Source: JBOEGW01 sp050633625 (GTDB taxonomy: Bacteria > Pseudomonadota > Alphaproteobacteria > Rhodobacterales > Rhodobacteraceae). Taken from it: 64,000 nt of DNA. Position numbers and translations under genes: made by a program. The notes beneath the pieces were generated by a model. That model searched no databases. It had not been told where the DNA came from and was given only the letters and a program-made list of their open reading frames with translations. How positions within the stretch are numbered: position 1 is the first letter of the stretch; each line of letters opens with the position of its first letter. Location: positions 186,001-250,000 of the forward strand of contig JBOEGW010000001.1 in NCBI GenBank assembly GCA_050633625.1. The letters run 5' to 3'. This document shows positions 50,928-59,512 of the stretch, piece by piece.

Positions 50928-52174
50928 GCGGCGGGGCGCGCGCGCTGGAGTCGGCGGTTTTTTGCGCTCTCCCTGATGAGGTGAAATCTCTTGGCGTTGC
51001 GGTCTCTGGCGGTAGCGACAGCATGGCGCTCCTGCATCTTCTGGCGGCTGGCGCACAAGCACGCGGACTTCAGCTTCATGTGGCCACCGTGGATCACGGA
51101 TTGCGCAGCGAGGCCGCAACAGAAGCGGAGACGGTGGCGCAGGTCTGCGCGGGGCTGGGGCTGCGCCATGACACGCTCACATGGCGCGCCTGGGACGGGC
51201 AGGGCAACTTACAAGCGGAGGCCCGCAATGCTCGGTATAGCTTACTGGCGGAGTGGGCCGCGGGGCTCGGGATGAGGCATATTGCGCTTGGCCATACGCG
51301 CGATGATATGGCCGAAACCTTTCTCATGCGCCTGTCGCGGCGCGCGGGTGTGGCTGGCCTTGCCGGAATGAACGCACGTTTTTGGCGAGACGGTGTCGAA
51401 TTTTTGCGTCCGCTGCTTAGTTTGGAACGCGCAGATCTTCAGGGGTATCTGACGTCACGGAGCATTGACTGGGCCGATGATCCCTCAAATCAAGACGAAA
51501 CATTTGACAGGGTGCGCGTGCGTAACACGCTGAAAAAACTCGAGACAATCGGATTGGACACCGAGGTGTTGGCCGATGTTGCCAGTCATATGAGGGCCGC
51601 AGACGAAGCCCTGCGCTTAGCGACCCACGCGCTCGGCCAGAGCGCCGCCCGCACGCAATCGGGGGATGTCTTGATTGACATTGACGCGCTCACCCGCGCC
51701 CCCACTGAACTGCGCCACAGGCTCATCGGGGCGGCGCTGCGCTGGATCACGGCGGCGCCCTATGGTCCGCGATCGGCCAATTTGCATGAGGTGTTGGAGC
51801 AGGCGATGACCGGGGCCACGCGCACCTTGCACGGCTGTTTGATGACGCCTGACAAGGACGTTTTGCGGGTGACGCGGGAACGCCAAGCGGTGAGGGGACC
51901 GGTGCCCAATGGGGCGCTTTGGGATGGGCGCTGGCTGGTGTCGGGACCGCAAGACACAGGGATCGGCGGCGAAATTAGCGCGCTTGGCGAGGACATCGTG
52001 CTCTGCGCGCATTGGCGCGAGGCGGCCGTGCCGCGCGCCTCTCTCATGGCAAGCCCGGCCCTGCGCGTTGAGGGGAGGCTGATCGCTGCGCCGCTCGCTA
52101 AATTCGGCCCAGAATTCACAGCGAAACTCGCCCAAGATCGAGACAATTTTCACGACTTTCTTTTATCGCATTGA
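50918..52174 (+). CDS. tilS: tRNA(Ile)-lysidine synthase
   Basis: Converts C34 of tRNA-Ile (CAU) to lysidine, an essential step in decoding AUA (418 residues). The PP-loop SGGSDS is at residues 30-35, and the ATG overlaps the cpoB end by ten bases. The N-terminal ATPase domain is complete; the C-terminal part is long and variable. It lies between the Tol-Pal genes and ftsH, a common alphaproteobacterial order. Confidence 0.94.
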   Translation: MQLSGGARALESAVFCALPDEVKSLGVAVSGGSDSMALLHLLAAGAQARGLQLHVATVDHGLRSEAATEAETVAQVCAGLGLRHDTLTWRAWDGQGNLQAEARNARYSLLAEWAAGLGMRHIALGHTRDDMAETFLMRLSRRAGVAGLAGMNARFWRDGVEFLRPLLSLERADLQGYLTSRSIDWADDPSNQDETFDRVRVRNTLKKLETIGLDTEVLADVASHMRAADEALRLATHALGQSAARTQSGDVLIDIDALTRAPTELRHRLIGAALRWITAAPYGPRSANLHEVLEQAMTGATRTLHGCLMTPDKDVLRVTRERQAVRGPVPNGALWDGRWLVSGPQDTGIGGEISALGEDIVLCAHWREAAVPRASLMASPALRVEGRLIAAPLAKFGPEFTAKLAQDRDNFHDFLLSH

Positions 52175-52258
52175 ACCTGCCGCAACCTTCCCTATTTTAG
52201 AGTGAACGTTGCACGCGCCCGGACCCATCTCTTTGGCCTTCGGCGCGTGCCTGATTTC

Positions 52259-52265
52259 AAAGGAG
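52259..52265 (+). promoter_or_regulatory. Ribosome binding site deciding the ftsH TTG start
   Basis: AAAGGAG ends six bases before a TTG at 52272. No ATG is available at this position, and the N-terminus that follows, MGNARNFAFW, is the family standard. Confidence 0.78.
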
Positions 52266-52271
52266 TCTCCC

Positions 52272-54191
52272 TTGGGCAACGCGAGAAATTTCGCCTTCTG
52301 GATTGTGCTGTTTCTGCTGATCCTGTCCCTTTTCAGCTTTTTTTCAAAAAGCCAGAACACCGTCGCCTCAACGCAGGTGCGCTATTCTGAGTTCATTGAA
52401 GCAGTGGACGGCGGTGAGGTGACTTCGGTCACAATCGACGGCGAAAAACTGCGCTATGAAAGCGCGGATGGAAAAAGCTATTCCACAATCATGCCGCGCG
52501 ACGCGCAGCCAACGGACCTTTTGATCGACAAAGACGTTCTGGTTGAGGCCGAACCACAAGAACAATCTGGGTTCTTGTCGCTCCTCTCTCTGATTTTGCC
52601 GGTTCTTTTGCTGATCGGCTTTTGGTTCTTTATGATGAACCGGATGCAGGGCGGCGGCAAAGGCGGGGCGATGGGCTTTGGTAAATCCCGTGCCAAGCTG
52701 CTCACCGAACGCGAAGGCCGCGTGACCTTTGACGATGTGGCCGGCATTGATGAAGCCAAAGAAGAGTTGCAGGAAATCGTTGAATTCCTGCGCAATCCGC
52801 AAAAATTCTCGCGCCTTGGCGGGCAAATCCCAAAAGGCGCTTTGCTTGAAGGCCCTCCCGGGACTGGTAAAACCTTGCTGGCGCGCGCAATTGCGGGCGA
52901 GGCGGGGGTTCCGTTCTTCACGATTTCCGGCTCTGACTTTGTCGAAATGTTCGTGGGCGTTGGGGCGTCCCGCGTGCGCGATATGTTTGAACAAGCCAAG
53001 AAAAACGCGCCTTGTATTGTCTTTATCGACGAGATCGACGCGGTCGGGCGCAATCGCGGCGCAGGACATGGCGGCGGCAATGATGAGCGCGAACAAACGC
53101 TCAACCAATTGCTCGTTGAGATGGATGGTTTTGAGGCCAATGAAGGCGTGATCATCATCGCCGCAACAAACCGTAAAGACGTGTTGGACCCGGCGTTGCT
53201 GCGTCCGGGCCGTTTTGACCGGCAAGTGACAGTGGGCAACCCAGACATCAAAGGCCGCGAAAAAATCCTTGCCGTTCACGCCCGCAAAGTGCCGCTTGGC
53301 CCCGATGTGGACCTGCGCACAGTGGCGCGCGGCACGCCCGGTTTTTCCGGGGCTGATCTCGCGAATCTTGTGAATGAGGCCGCCCTAACAGCCGCGCGTG
53401 TTGGCCGACGGTTTGTCACAGCGGAGGATTTTGATTCTGCGCGCGATAAGGTGATGATGGGTCCAGAACGCCGCTCGATGGTGATGTCGGATGAGGAAAA
53501 GGAAATGACCGCCTATCACGAGGCTGGTCACGCGCTTTTGGCGCTGAAAATGCCAAAGCATGACCCGATCCATAAGGCGACGATTATTCCGCGCGGACAA
53601 GCCTTGGGTATGGTGCAACCCTTGCCGGAAACCGACCGTTTGTCCTGGCACAAGGACGAAATGGAGCAACGTATCGCGATGACCATGGCCGGAAAAGCGG
53701 CTGAAATCTTCAAGTATGGCGAAGATGCTGTGTCGGGCGGTGCGGCGAGTGACATCATGCAAGCCTCGTCGATGGCGCGGATGATGGTGATGCGCCTTGG
53801 CATGTCTGCAAAGGTGGGCAACATTGATTATTCCGAGGCGGCTGAGGGCTACCAAGGCAACACGGGCGGCTTTTCGGTCTCCGCGAAAACCAAGGAAACC
53901 ATCGAAAACGAGGTCAAGCGGATCATTGATGAGGGCTACGATCTTGCCTTCAAGACCATCACTGACTGCGCTGATGAGTTCACGGCAATTGCTGAAGGTT
54001 TGTTGGAGTTTGAAACCCTGTCCGGTGAGGAGCTTAAGCGCGTGATGCGTGGTGAGCCGCCGTTTGTGGATGAGGACGAGGATGGCGAAGAGGCCGAGGC
54101 GGAGAAACCTTCCGTGGCGGCCATTCCAAAGACCAAGCCACGCAAAAAGCCCAAATCTGACGGCGGGTTGGAGCCTGAACCTACAGCTTGA
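52272..54191 (+). CDS. ftsH: ATP-dependent zinc metalloprotease FtsH (TTG start)
   Basis: A 639-residue membrane-bound AAA+ protease that degrades membrane and regulatory proteins. Two helices (about 8-24 and 101-122) enclose a periplasmic domain. Walker A is GPPGTGKT at 194-201, the second region of homology follows, and the zinc site is H416-E-A-G-H420. The TTG at 52272 gives the alphaproteobacterial N-terminus MGNARNFAFW and has AAAGGAG at six bases; another non-ATG at 52209 would add 21 residues. HflKC at 36.5-38.6 kb is its modulator. A terminator follows. Confidence 0.96.
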   Translation: MGNARNFAFWIVLFLLILSLFSFFSKSQNTVASTQVRYSEFIEAVDGGEVTSVTIDGEKLRYESADGKSYSTIMPRDAQPTDLLIDKDVLVEAEPQEQSGFLSLLSLILPVLLLIGFWFFMMNRMQGGGKGGAMGFGKSRAKLLTEREGRVTFDDVAGIDEAKEELQEIVEFLRNPQKFSRLGGQIPKGALLEGPPGTGKTLLARAIAGEAGVPFFTISGSDFVEMFVGVGASRVRDMFEQAKKNAPCIVFIDEIDAVGRNRGAGHGGGNDEREQTLNQLLVEMDGFEANEGVIIIAATNRKDVLDPALLRPGRFDRQVTVGNPDIKGREKILAVHARKVPLGPDVDLRTVARGTPGFSGADLANLVNEAALTAARVGRRFVTAEDFDSARDKVMMGPERRSMVMSDEEKEMTAYHEAGHALLALKMPKHDPIHKATIIPRGQALGMVQPLPETDRLSWHKDEMEQRIAMTMAGKAAEIFKYGEDAVSGGAASDIMQASSMARMMVMRLGMSAKVGNIDYSEAAEGYQGNTGGFSVSAKTKETIENEVKRIIDEGYDLAFKTITDCADEFTAIAEGLLEFETLSGEELKRVMRGEPPFVDEDEDGEEAEAEKPSVAAIPKTKPRKKPKSDGGLEPEPTA

Positions 54192-54218
54192 ACCTGTCGG
54201 ATTGCACGCTAAACTGAA

Positions 54219-54249
54219 ACGGTCGGACTTGTTTGTCCGGCCGTTTTTT
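54219..54249 (+). terminator. Intrinsic terminator of ftsH
   Basis: A ten-base stem (ACGGTCGGAC with GTCCGGCCGT, one T-G pair) around TTGTTT, then a run of T, 27 bases after the ftsH stop. It closes the Tol-Pal/tilS/ftsH group. Confidence 0.9.
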
Positions 54250-54289
54250 ATGGGGTGGCTCTAAGGGGCTGAGGTACGCGCGAGGGACC

Positions 54290-55087
54290 ATGACACAAGA
54301 CAGAACGACGGATTGGAACCCTGACATCTATGACCGCTTCGCGGATGACCGGCGCCAACCCGCGCGAGATTTGTTGGCGCGCATTGGTCCCTTGGTTTCA
54401 GGACCACTTGTGGATTTGGGCTGCGGCGCAGGCGGCATGGCGCGCGATCTTGCAACGCGCGCGAATGGGGCGGCGCTCATCGGCGTCGACAACGCGCCAA
54501 CCATGCTGGAGCGCGCGCGCCAAACCGGGATTTACAGTAGGGTGATTGAGGCGGATATCGCCACTTGGGCGCCTGAGGAAGCACCTGCTTTGATCTTCTC
54601 AAACGCCGCGTTGCATTGGGTGAGTGATCACGGTGCGCTCATGCCTAAGCTTGCAGGGCTGCTCTGTCCCGGCGGCTGTTTGGCGGTGCAAATGCCGCGC
54701 CAATTTGAGGCCCCTTCGCATGCGCTTTTGCGCGATATCGCGGCGGATATGTTTCCAGAGCGCTTTGAGTTCGCCAGTTGGCAAGCGCCTGTCGCCTCGC
54801 CCGAAGATTACATGCGATTGCTCGCCCCTTTGGGGGAGGTCGCTGTCTGGGAAACCACCTATATTCAACGGCTTGCGCCAGTGGATCATAGCGCACATCC
54901 GGTGCGCGCCTTTACGGAGGCCACCGCAATGCGCCCCTTTGCGCAAAAAATGAGTGCGGAGGAATTGGCGGTGTTCACCTCGGCCTATGAGGCGCAACTG
55001 GCCGCGGACTATCCGCAAGCCGATGATGGCAGCGTGTTGTTTCCATTCACACGGGTCTTCTTTGTACTGGAGCGCGCGCATGCCTGA
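54290..55087 (+). CDS. SAM-dependent methyltransferase (trans-aconitate type)
   Basis: A 265-residue class I methyltransferase. Motif I is VDLGCGAGGMARDL (about residues 42-55), with the acidic VDNAPTMLERAR and FSNAALHWV downstream, a pattern shared with Tam, the trans-aconitate methyltransferase. ATG at 54290 follows GCGAGGGACC. Its stop overlaps the MOSC gene by eight bases. The substrate is inferred from similarity only. Confidence 0.86.
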   Translation: MTQDRTTDWNPDIYDRFADDRRQPARDLLARIGPLVSGPLVDLGCGAGGMARDLATRANGAALIGVDNAPTMLERARQTGIYSRVIEADIATWAPEEAPALIFSNAALHWVSDHGALMPKLAGLLCPGGCLAVQMPRQFEAPSHALLRDIAADMFPERFEFASWQAPVASPEDYMRLLAPLGEVAVWETTYIQRLAPVDHSAHPVRAFTEATAMRPFAQKMSAEELAVFTSAYEAQLAADYPQADDGSVLFPFTRVFFVLERAHA

Positions 55088-55661
55088 TAGTCTCGTCAAA
55101 AGCGACTATATTGGCCGCGTGGTCTGGTTGGGCCGCGTTGAAGACCGCACCAAAGGCGTGGAGGCGCAAGACAGAGCGCAGTTGGCGCTTGGCTTTGGCG
55201 GGCCAGAGGGCGAAGCACATAGCGGCCTGACGCGGCCTTCTTGTGGCCGTGTCATGGCGCTCTATGAGCGCGGCACCGAGATTGCGAATGTGCGCCAACT
55301 TTCGGTGCTCAGCGCTGAGGAGCTTGCGCAAACCGCACAAAACATGGGGGTTGAGGCGCTTGATCCGGCCTGGGTCGGGGCGTCTTTGGTTCTTGAGGGA
55401 GTGCCGGATTTCACCCATCTGCCGCCAAATTCACGCCTTCAGGGACCGAGTGGTGTCACGATTGTTGTGGATATGGAGAACCTGCCTTGTACGCATACTG
55501 GCAAGGCTGTGGACGCGCATTTGCCGGGAATGGGCAAGCTTTATAAGCCTGCGGCCATGGGGTTGCGCGGGGTGACGGCTTGGGTTGAGCGGCCCGGCAC
55601 GTTGGCGCTTGGGGATGAGTTGCGCTTGTTTTGCCCGGCGCAACGGGCCTGGCGCGGATAA
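55080..55661 (+). CDS. MOSC domain protein
   Basis: A 193-residue protein resembling the MOSC (molybdenum cofactor sulfurase C-terminal) family as found alone in Rhodobacteraceae. The blocks HSGLTRPSCGRV with its conserved Cys and LQGPSGVTIVVDMENLPC are visible; such domains are thought to carry sulfur on a cysteine or bind a molybdenum cofactor. It overlaps the methyltransferase gene by eight bases. Specific reaction unknown. Confidence 0.82.
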   Translation: MPDSLVKSDYIGRVVWLGRVEDRTKGVEAQDRAQLALGFGGPEGEAHSGLTRPSCGRVMALYERGTEIANVRQLSVLSAEELAQTAQNMGVEALDPAWVGASLVLEGVPDFTHLPPNSRLQGPSGVTIVVDMENLPCTHTGKAVDAHLPGMGKLYKPAAMGLRGVTAWVERPGTLALGDELRLFCPAQRAWRG

Positions 55662-55682
55662 GGACGCGCTGAACAGGAAAGT

Positions 55683-55738
55683 GGGGGCTCCGCCCCCTGC
55701 GCTACGCGCATTCCCCCGGGATATTTTTGGAACACTGA
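55683..55738 (+). repeat. Hairpin-TATTTTTG intergenic element before fhs
   Basis: Two hairpins, GGGGGC-TCC-GCCCCC and TGCGC-TAC-GCGCA, then CCCCCGGGATATTTTTGGAACACTGAA, starting 21 bases after the MOSC stop. It has the same order of parts as the copy before ruvC. Confidence 0.65.
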
Positions 55739-55870
55739 AAACGCTGATGCTTGACGCCTTGAGTGCGCCTGAGGCTCAAAGCCGTGTTGCATCGGTTTTG
55801 GGTCGGTTTTGCGCTGTTTTGCGGCGCAGGCGGGGGCTACAGTTTGGGAAACCGAAAGAGGGAGCGAGCC

Positions 55871-57547
55871 ATGAGCCAATTATCGGACATCGAAATTGCC
55901 CGTGCGGCGGACAAAAAGCCAATTCTTGAGATCGGCGAGACGCTCGGCATTTCGAGCGCGGATTTGATCCCTTTTGGCCATGACAAGGCAAAGGTGAGCG
56001 CGGCCTTCATCAAAGGGCTTGCGGGGCGACGCGACGGAAAACTCATCCTTGTGACCGCGATCAACCCGACCCCGGCGGGCGAGGGCAAGACGACCACCAC
56101 TGTTGGACTTGGTGATGGGCTGTCCCGGATCGGGAAGAAAGCGGCGATTTGTATTCGCGAGGCCTCGCTGGGGCCTTGTTTTGGCATGAAGGGGGGCGCG
56201 GCCGGAGGGGGCTATGCGCAGGTGGTGCCGATGGAGGACATGAACCTGCATTTCACCGGCGATTTTCACGCGATCACCTCGGCGCATAACCTTTTGGCGG
56301 CGATGATCGACAACCATGTGTATTGGGGCAATGCCTTGGAGATCGACACGCGGCGGATTGTGTGGCGCCGGGTGATGGATATGAATGACCGTGCCCTGCG
56401 CGACACTGTGACATCCTTGGGCGGCGTGGCAAACGGGTATGCGCGGCAAACCGGGTTTGATATTACTGTCGCCTCTGAGGTGATGGCGATCTTGTGTCTG
56501 GCGCGAGATTTGGAAGATCTGGAGGCGCGCCTTGGCGATATCATCGTTGCCTATACGCGGGCGCGCAGCCCAATCACCTGTCGCGACATTGGTGCGGCGG
56601 GGGCGATGACGGTTTTGTTGCGCGATGCGATGCAGCCCAATCTTGCGCAAACTCTTGAACATACCCCAGCCTTTGTGCATGGCGGGCCGTTTGCGAATAT
56701 CGCGCATGGCTGCAACAGCCTGATCGCCACCCAGAGCGCGCTTAAGCTTGCGGATTACGTTGTGACGGAAGCGGGGTTTGGTGCCGATCTTGGTGCGGAA
56801 AAATTCATGGATATCAAGTGTCGCAAAGGCGGGATCGCGCCCAGCGTCGTGGTGTTGGTGGCAACTGTGCGGGCGATGAAGATGAACGGCGGCGTGGCGA
56901 AAGCCGACCTTGCCACGCAAAACACTGTCGCCGTCCAAGCGGGCTGTGACAACCTTGGGCAGCATATTGAAAACCTGCAAAAATTTGGCGTGCCGGTGGT
57001 GGTGGCGATCAACCATTTCGTGAGCGATACGGAAGCTGAAATTGAGGCGATCAACACCTATGTGGCGGGGCGGGGCGCGCAGGCGGTCTTGTGCAAACAT
57101 TGGGAACATGGGGGCGCGGGGGCTGAGGACTTGGCACGAAAAGTCGCGGCTATAGCCGATGAGGACAGCGCAAATTTTGCGCCGATTTACCCGGACGACA
57201 TGGGCTTGTTTGCGAAAATCGAAACGATTGCGCGCGAAGTCTATCGCGCAGCCGAGGTGACGGCGGATCAGAAAATTCGCGATCAACTGGCGTCCTGGGA
57301 GGCGGTGGGGTTTGGCAGCTTGCCGATTTGTATCGCTAAAACGCAGTATAGTTTTTCAACGGATCCGAGCTTGCGCGGCGCACCTCAGGGGCATGTCTTG
57401 CCGATCCGTGAAGTGCGCTTGAGCGCGGGGGCGGGGTTTGTTGTGGTGATTTGCGGGGACATCATGACAATGCCGGGACTGCCGTCCAAGCCCGCGGCGC
57501 TGGAGATCGGCCTTGACGAATACGGGCAGGTCAAAGGGTTGTTCTAG
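55871..57547 (+). CDS. fhs: Formate--tetrahydrofolate ligase
   Basis: Activates formate to 10-formyl-tetrahydrofolate with ATP (558 residues). The P-loop TPAGEGKTTTT and downstream blocks REASLGPCFGMKGGAAGGGY and FTGDFHAITSAHNL are intact at full family length. ATG at 55871 follows GAGGGAGCGAGCC; an ATG at 55763 adds a non-family extension. With folD it links formate to the folate pool, typical for roseobacters using methylated compounds or C1 units. Confidence 0.98.
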   Translation: MSQLSDIEIARAADKKPILEIGETLGISSADLIPFGHDKAKVSAAFIKGLAGRRDGKLILVTAINPTPAGEGKTTTTVGLGDGLSRIGKKAAICIREASLGPCFGMKGGAAGGGYAQVVPMEDMNLHFTGDFHAITSAHNLLAAMIDNHVYWGNALEIDTRRIVWRRVMDMNDRALRDTVTSLGGVANGYARQTGFDITVASEVMAILCLARDLEDLEARLGDIIVAYTRARSPITCRDIGAAGAMTVLLRDAMQPNLAQTLEHTPAFVHGGPFANIAHGCNSLIATQSALKLADYVVTEAGFGADLGAEKFMDIKCRKGGIAPSVVVLVATVRAMKMNGGVAKADLATQNTVAVQAGCDNLGQHIENLQKFGVPVVVAINHFVSDTEAEIEAINTYVAGRGAQAVLCKHWEHGGAGAEDLARKVAAIADEDSANFAPIYPDDMGLFAKIETIAREVYRAAEVTADQKIRDQLASWEAVGFGSLPICIAKTQYSFSTDPSLRGAPQGHVLPIREVRLSAGAGFVVVICGDIMTMPGLPSKPAALEIGLDEYGQVKGLF

Positions 57548-57555
57548 GTCGGGGA

Positions 57556-57620
57556 GGCGGCTAGACCGGGCTTAAAGCCCGGACCAGCCGCCTGCCTTCG
57601 GCGAGGATATTTTTGGAACA
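57556..57620 (+). repeat. Hairpin-TATTTTTG intergenic element between fhs and chorismate mutase
   Basis: A long imperfect hairpin (GGCGGCT and AGCCGCC outside CCGGGC-TTAAA-GCCCGG) begins nine bases after the fhs stop, followed by a small CGCC/GGCG hairpin and GAGGATATTTTTGGAACA. The ATG of the next gene directly continues the box, so here the element also forms the start region of a gene. Confidence 0.65.
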
Positions 57621-57944
57621 ATGAAACTGCCCCCTCGAATCCGTCCGAATACGGCGACAAGCCTTGCTGAGCTGCGCGCAGGGATTGACGCGATTGACGC
57701 GGAAATCATGCAGCTCTTGGCGGAGCGTTTGGCCTATGCGGATGCGGTTGTGCCCTTGAAGGCAGCGGCGGGCATCGCGGCGGCGGCGCCGTCACGGGTA
57801 CAAGACGTTATCAACAAGGTACGTAACAAGGCGCAAGAGACCGGGTTTGATCCCGAGATCGCTGAGCCGATGTGGCGGGTGATGATCGAGGCCATTATCG
57901 CGCGTGAGCAGCGCAGTCTTGGATTTGAAGGAGAAGACAAATGA
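57621..57944 (+). CDS. Chorismate mutase, small AroQ type
   Basis: A 107-residue all-helical protein of the AroQ family: LAELRAGIDAIDAEIMQLLAERLAYADAV forms helix 1 with the conserved Arg and Asp, and R.Q.VINKVRNKAQETG the later active-site helix. It turns chorismate into prephenate or, in the PchB-like branch, splits isochorismate. The start lies within the intergenic element; the only nearby ribosome binding signal is GGA. It overlaps folD by four bases. Confidence 0.84.
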   Translation: MKLPPRIRPNTATSLAELRAGIDAIDAEIMQLLAERLAYADAVVPLKAAAGIAAAAPSRVQDVINKVRNKAQETGFDPEIAEPMWRVMIEAIIAREQRSLGFEGEDK

Positions 57945-58840
57945 GTGCGAAACGGATTGATGGGAAAGCTTTTGCGGCGGATGTGCGTGCCAAGGTGGCT
58001 GCGGGTGTTGCGCGGCTCAAGGAAGAAAACGGCATCACCCCCGGTTTGGCGGTTGTGTTGGTGGGCGAAGACCCGGCGAGCCAGGTTTATGTGCGCAACA
58101 AACACAAGCAAACGCTTGAAGTTGGCATGAATTCCTTTGAGCACAAACTGCCTGCGGATGTGTCACAGGCCGAGCTGTATGCGCTGATTGATAAGCTCAA
58201 CGCGGACCCGGCGGTGAACGGAATTCTGTGTCAGTTCCCGGTGCCGGATCATCTTTCGGAAACGGATATCGTGGCGCGGATTGATCCTGCAAAGGACGTG
58301 GATGGGCTACATATTCTCAATGCGGGGCTTTTGGCCACGGGGCAAAAGGCGATGGTGTCTTGCACGCCGCTTGGGTGTCTTATGTTGTTGCGCGCAGAGC
58401 TTGGTGATCTGACTGGGAAATCTGCTGTGGTGATTGGCCGCTCAAACCTTGTCGGCAAGCCCATTGTCCAGCTTTTGTTGCGCGACAGTTGTACCGTCAC
58501 GATCGCGCATAGTCGCACCAAGGACATTGAGGCCGTAACGCGCCAGGCTGATATCGTGATCGCCGCCGTGGGGCGCGCCGAAATGGTGAAGGCGAATTGG
58601 ATCAAACCGGGCGCATGTGTCATTGATGTTGGTATCAACCGTTTGGCGCCCCGCGAGGAAGGCGGCAAGGCGCGTCTCGTGGGAGACGTTGATTTTGCGG
58701 CGGTTTCTGAGGTTGCCGGGGCGATCACGCCGGTGCCCGGTGGCGTTGGCCCGATGACGATTGCTTGTTTGCTGGCAAACACTTTGACAGCGACCTGTCG
58801 CAGCCATGATCTGCCGGAACCTGACGGGCTGACAGCATAA
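57941..58840 (+). CDS. folD: Bifunctional methylene-THF dehydrogenase/cyclohydrolase
   Basis: FolD (299 residues) interconverts methylene-, methenyl- and 10-formyl-THF with NADP. Family blocks YVRNKHKQ (catalytic Lys), GILCQFPVP, GRSNLVGKP and TPVPGGVGPMTI are complete. GGAGAAGACAA precedes the ATG, which overlaps the chorismate mutase stop. Acts in the same pathway as fhs 0.4 kb upstream. Confidence 0.97.
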   Translation: MSAKRIDGKAFAADVRAKVAAGVARLKEENGITPGLAVVLVGEDPASQVYVRNKHKQTLEVGMNSFEHKLPADVSQAELYALIDKLNADPAVNGILCQFPVPDHLSETDIVARIDPAKDVDGLHILNAGLLATGQKAMVSCTPLGCLMLLRAELGDLTGKSAVVIGRSNLVGKPIVQLLLRDSCTVTIAHSRTKDIEAVTRQADIVIAAVGRAEMVKANWIKPGACVIDVGINRLAPREEGGKARLVGDVDFAAVSEVAGAITPVPGGVGPMTIACLLANTLTATCRSHDLPEPDGLTA

Positions 58841-58850
58841 AGCGCTTGAT

Positions 58851-58866
58851 CTGAACGCGCGTTCAG
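58851..58866. promoter_or_regulatory. Perfect 16-bp palindrome, TetR-type operator
   Basis: CTGAACGCGCGTTCAG is identical to its own reverse complement and ends 13 bases before the TetR ATG, in the 39-base gap after folD. The TGAAC/GTTCA arms are typical of TetR operators, so autorepression is likely. Confidence 0.7.
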
Positions 58867-58879
58867 TTACCCATAGCCT

Positions 58880-59467
58880 ATGGCGCGCAAACAAGGATCA
58901 CATGCCGATATCACCGGCCCAAAGGTGCGCGAAGCAGCGTTGCGGCTCTTCGCGCAGCATGGCTATGCGGCTGTTTCTATGCGTAAAATCGCCGCCGAAG
59001 TTGGGGTGCAGGCCGGCGCGCTCTACCTCTATACCAAGGACAAGCAAAGCCTGTTGGCGGATTTAATGCTGGGCCATTTGAACGCGCTTCTGGCAGCTTG
59101 GGAGGAGGCGCCAAAGGGGCAAACGCCGCTGGATCAGCTTGAGGCCTTTGTGCGGTTTCACATCCGCTACCACCTGACGCGCCCGGATGCGGTGTTCATC
59201 GCCTATATGGAGTTGCGCAACCTAGACCCCGACAACTTCGCAGCGGTCCAAGGTCTGCGCAAACAATACGAAGACCTGCTGGAAACGATTGTCCAGCGCG
59301 GCGCGGCGGCGGGGCAGTTTTGCGTGACGGACAGCAAACTTGCAACGCTCGCCCTCATCGCGATGCTCACCGGGGTCAACACCTGGTATCGCGAAGGCGG
59401 GCGGCTCGCGCGCAAGGACGTGGAAGATTTCTACTGGGACATGGCACGCAAATCGCTCGGTGCATAG
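58880..59467 (+). CDS. TetR-family transcriptional regulator
   Basis: A 195-residue TetR regulator: N-terminal HTH in residues about 14-60 (LRLFAQHGYAAVSMRKIAAEVGVQAGALYLYTKDK) and a helical ligand domain that resembles the TetR C-terminal families linked to acyl-CoA or fatty-acid metabolism. A perfect operator palindrome stands just before its ATG. No clear target gene is adjacent other than itself; folD upstream is on the same strand. A G/C-rich hairpin (59470-59485) without T-run follows. Confidence 0.88.
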   Translation: MARKQGSHADITGPKVREAALRLFAQHGYAAVSMRKIAAEVGVQAGALYLYTKDKQSLLADLMLGHLNALLAAWEEAPKGQTPLDQLEAFVRFHIRYHLTRPDAVFIAYMELRNLDPDNFAAVQGLRKQYEDLLETIVQRGAAAGQFCVTDSKLATLALIAMLTGVNTWYREGGRLARKDVEDFYWDMARKSLGA

Positions 59468-59469
59468 CG

Positions 59470-59485
59470 CGCGCCACTTGGCGCG
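59470..59485 (+). terminator. Hairpin between the TetR gene and dnaG
   Basis: CGCGCCA and TGGCGCG pair perfectly around two bases (in practice a five- to six-bp stem with a larger loop), three bases after the TetR stop. There is no T-run, so termination is uncertain. Confidence 0.35.
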
Positions 59486-59512
59486 GCGCGCGCGATGGGC
59501 CATATAGGGAGC

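Noticed and set aside
55880..57286. Minus-strand open frame opposite fhs
   Set aside because: Antisense to an unmistakable formate-THF ligase; no family match by eye.
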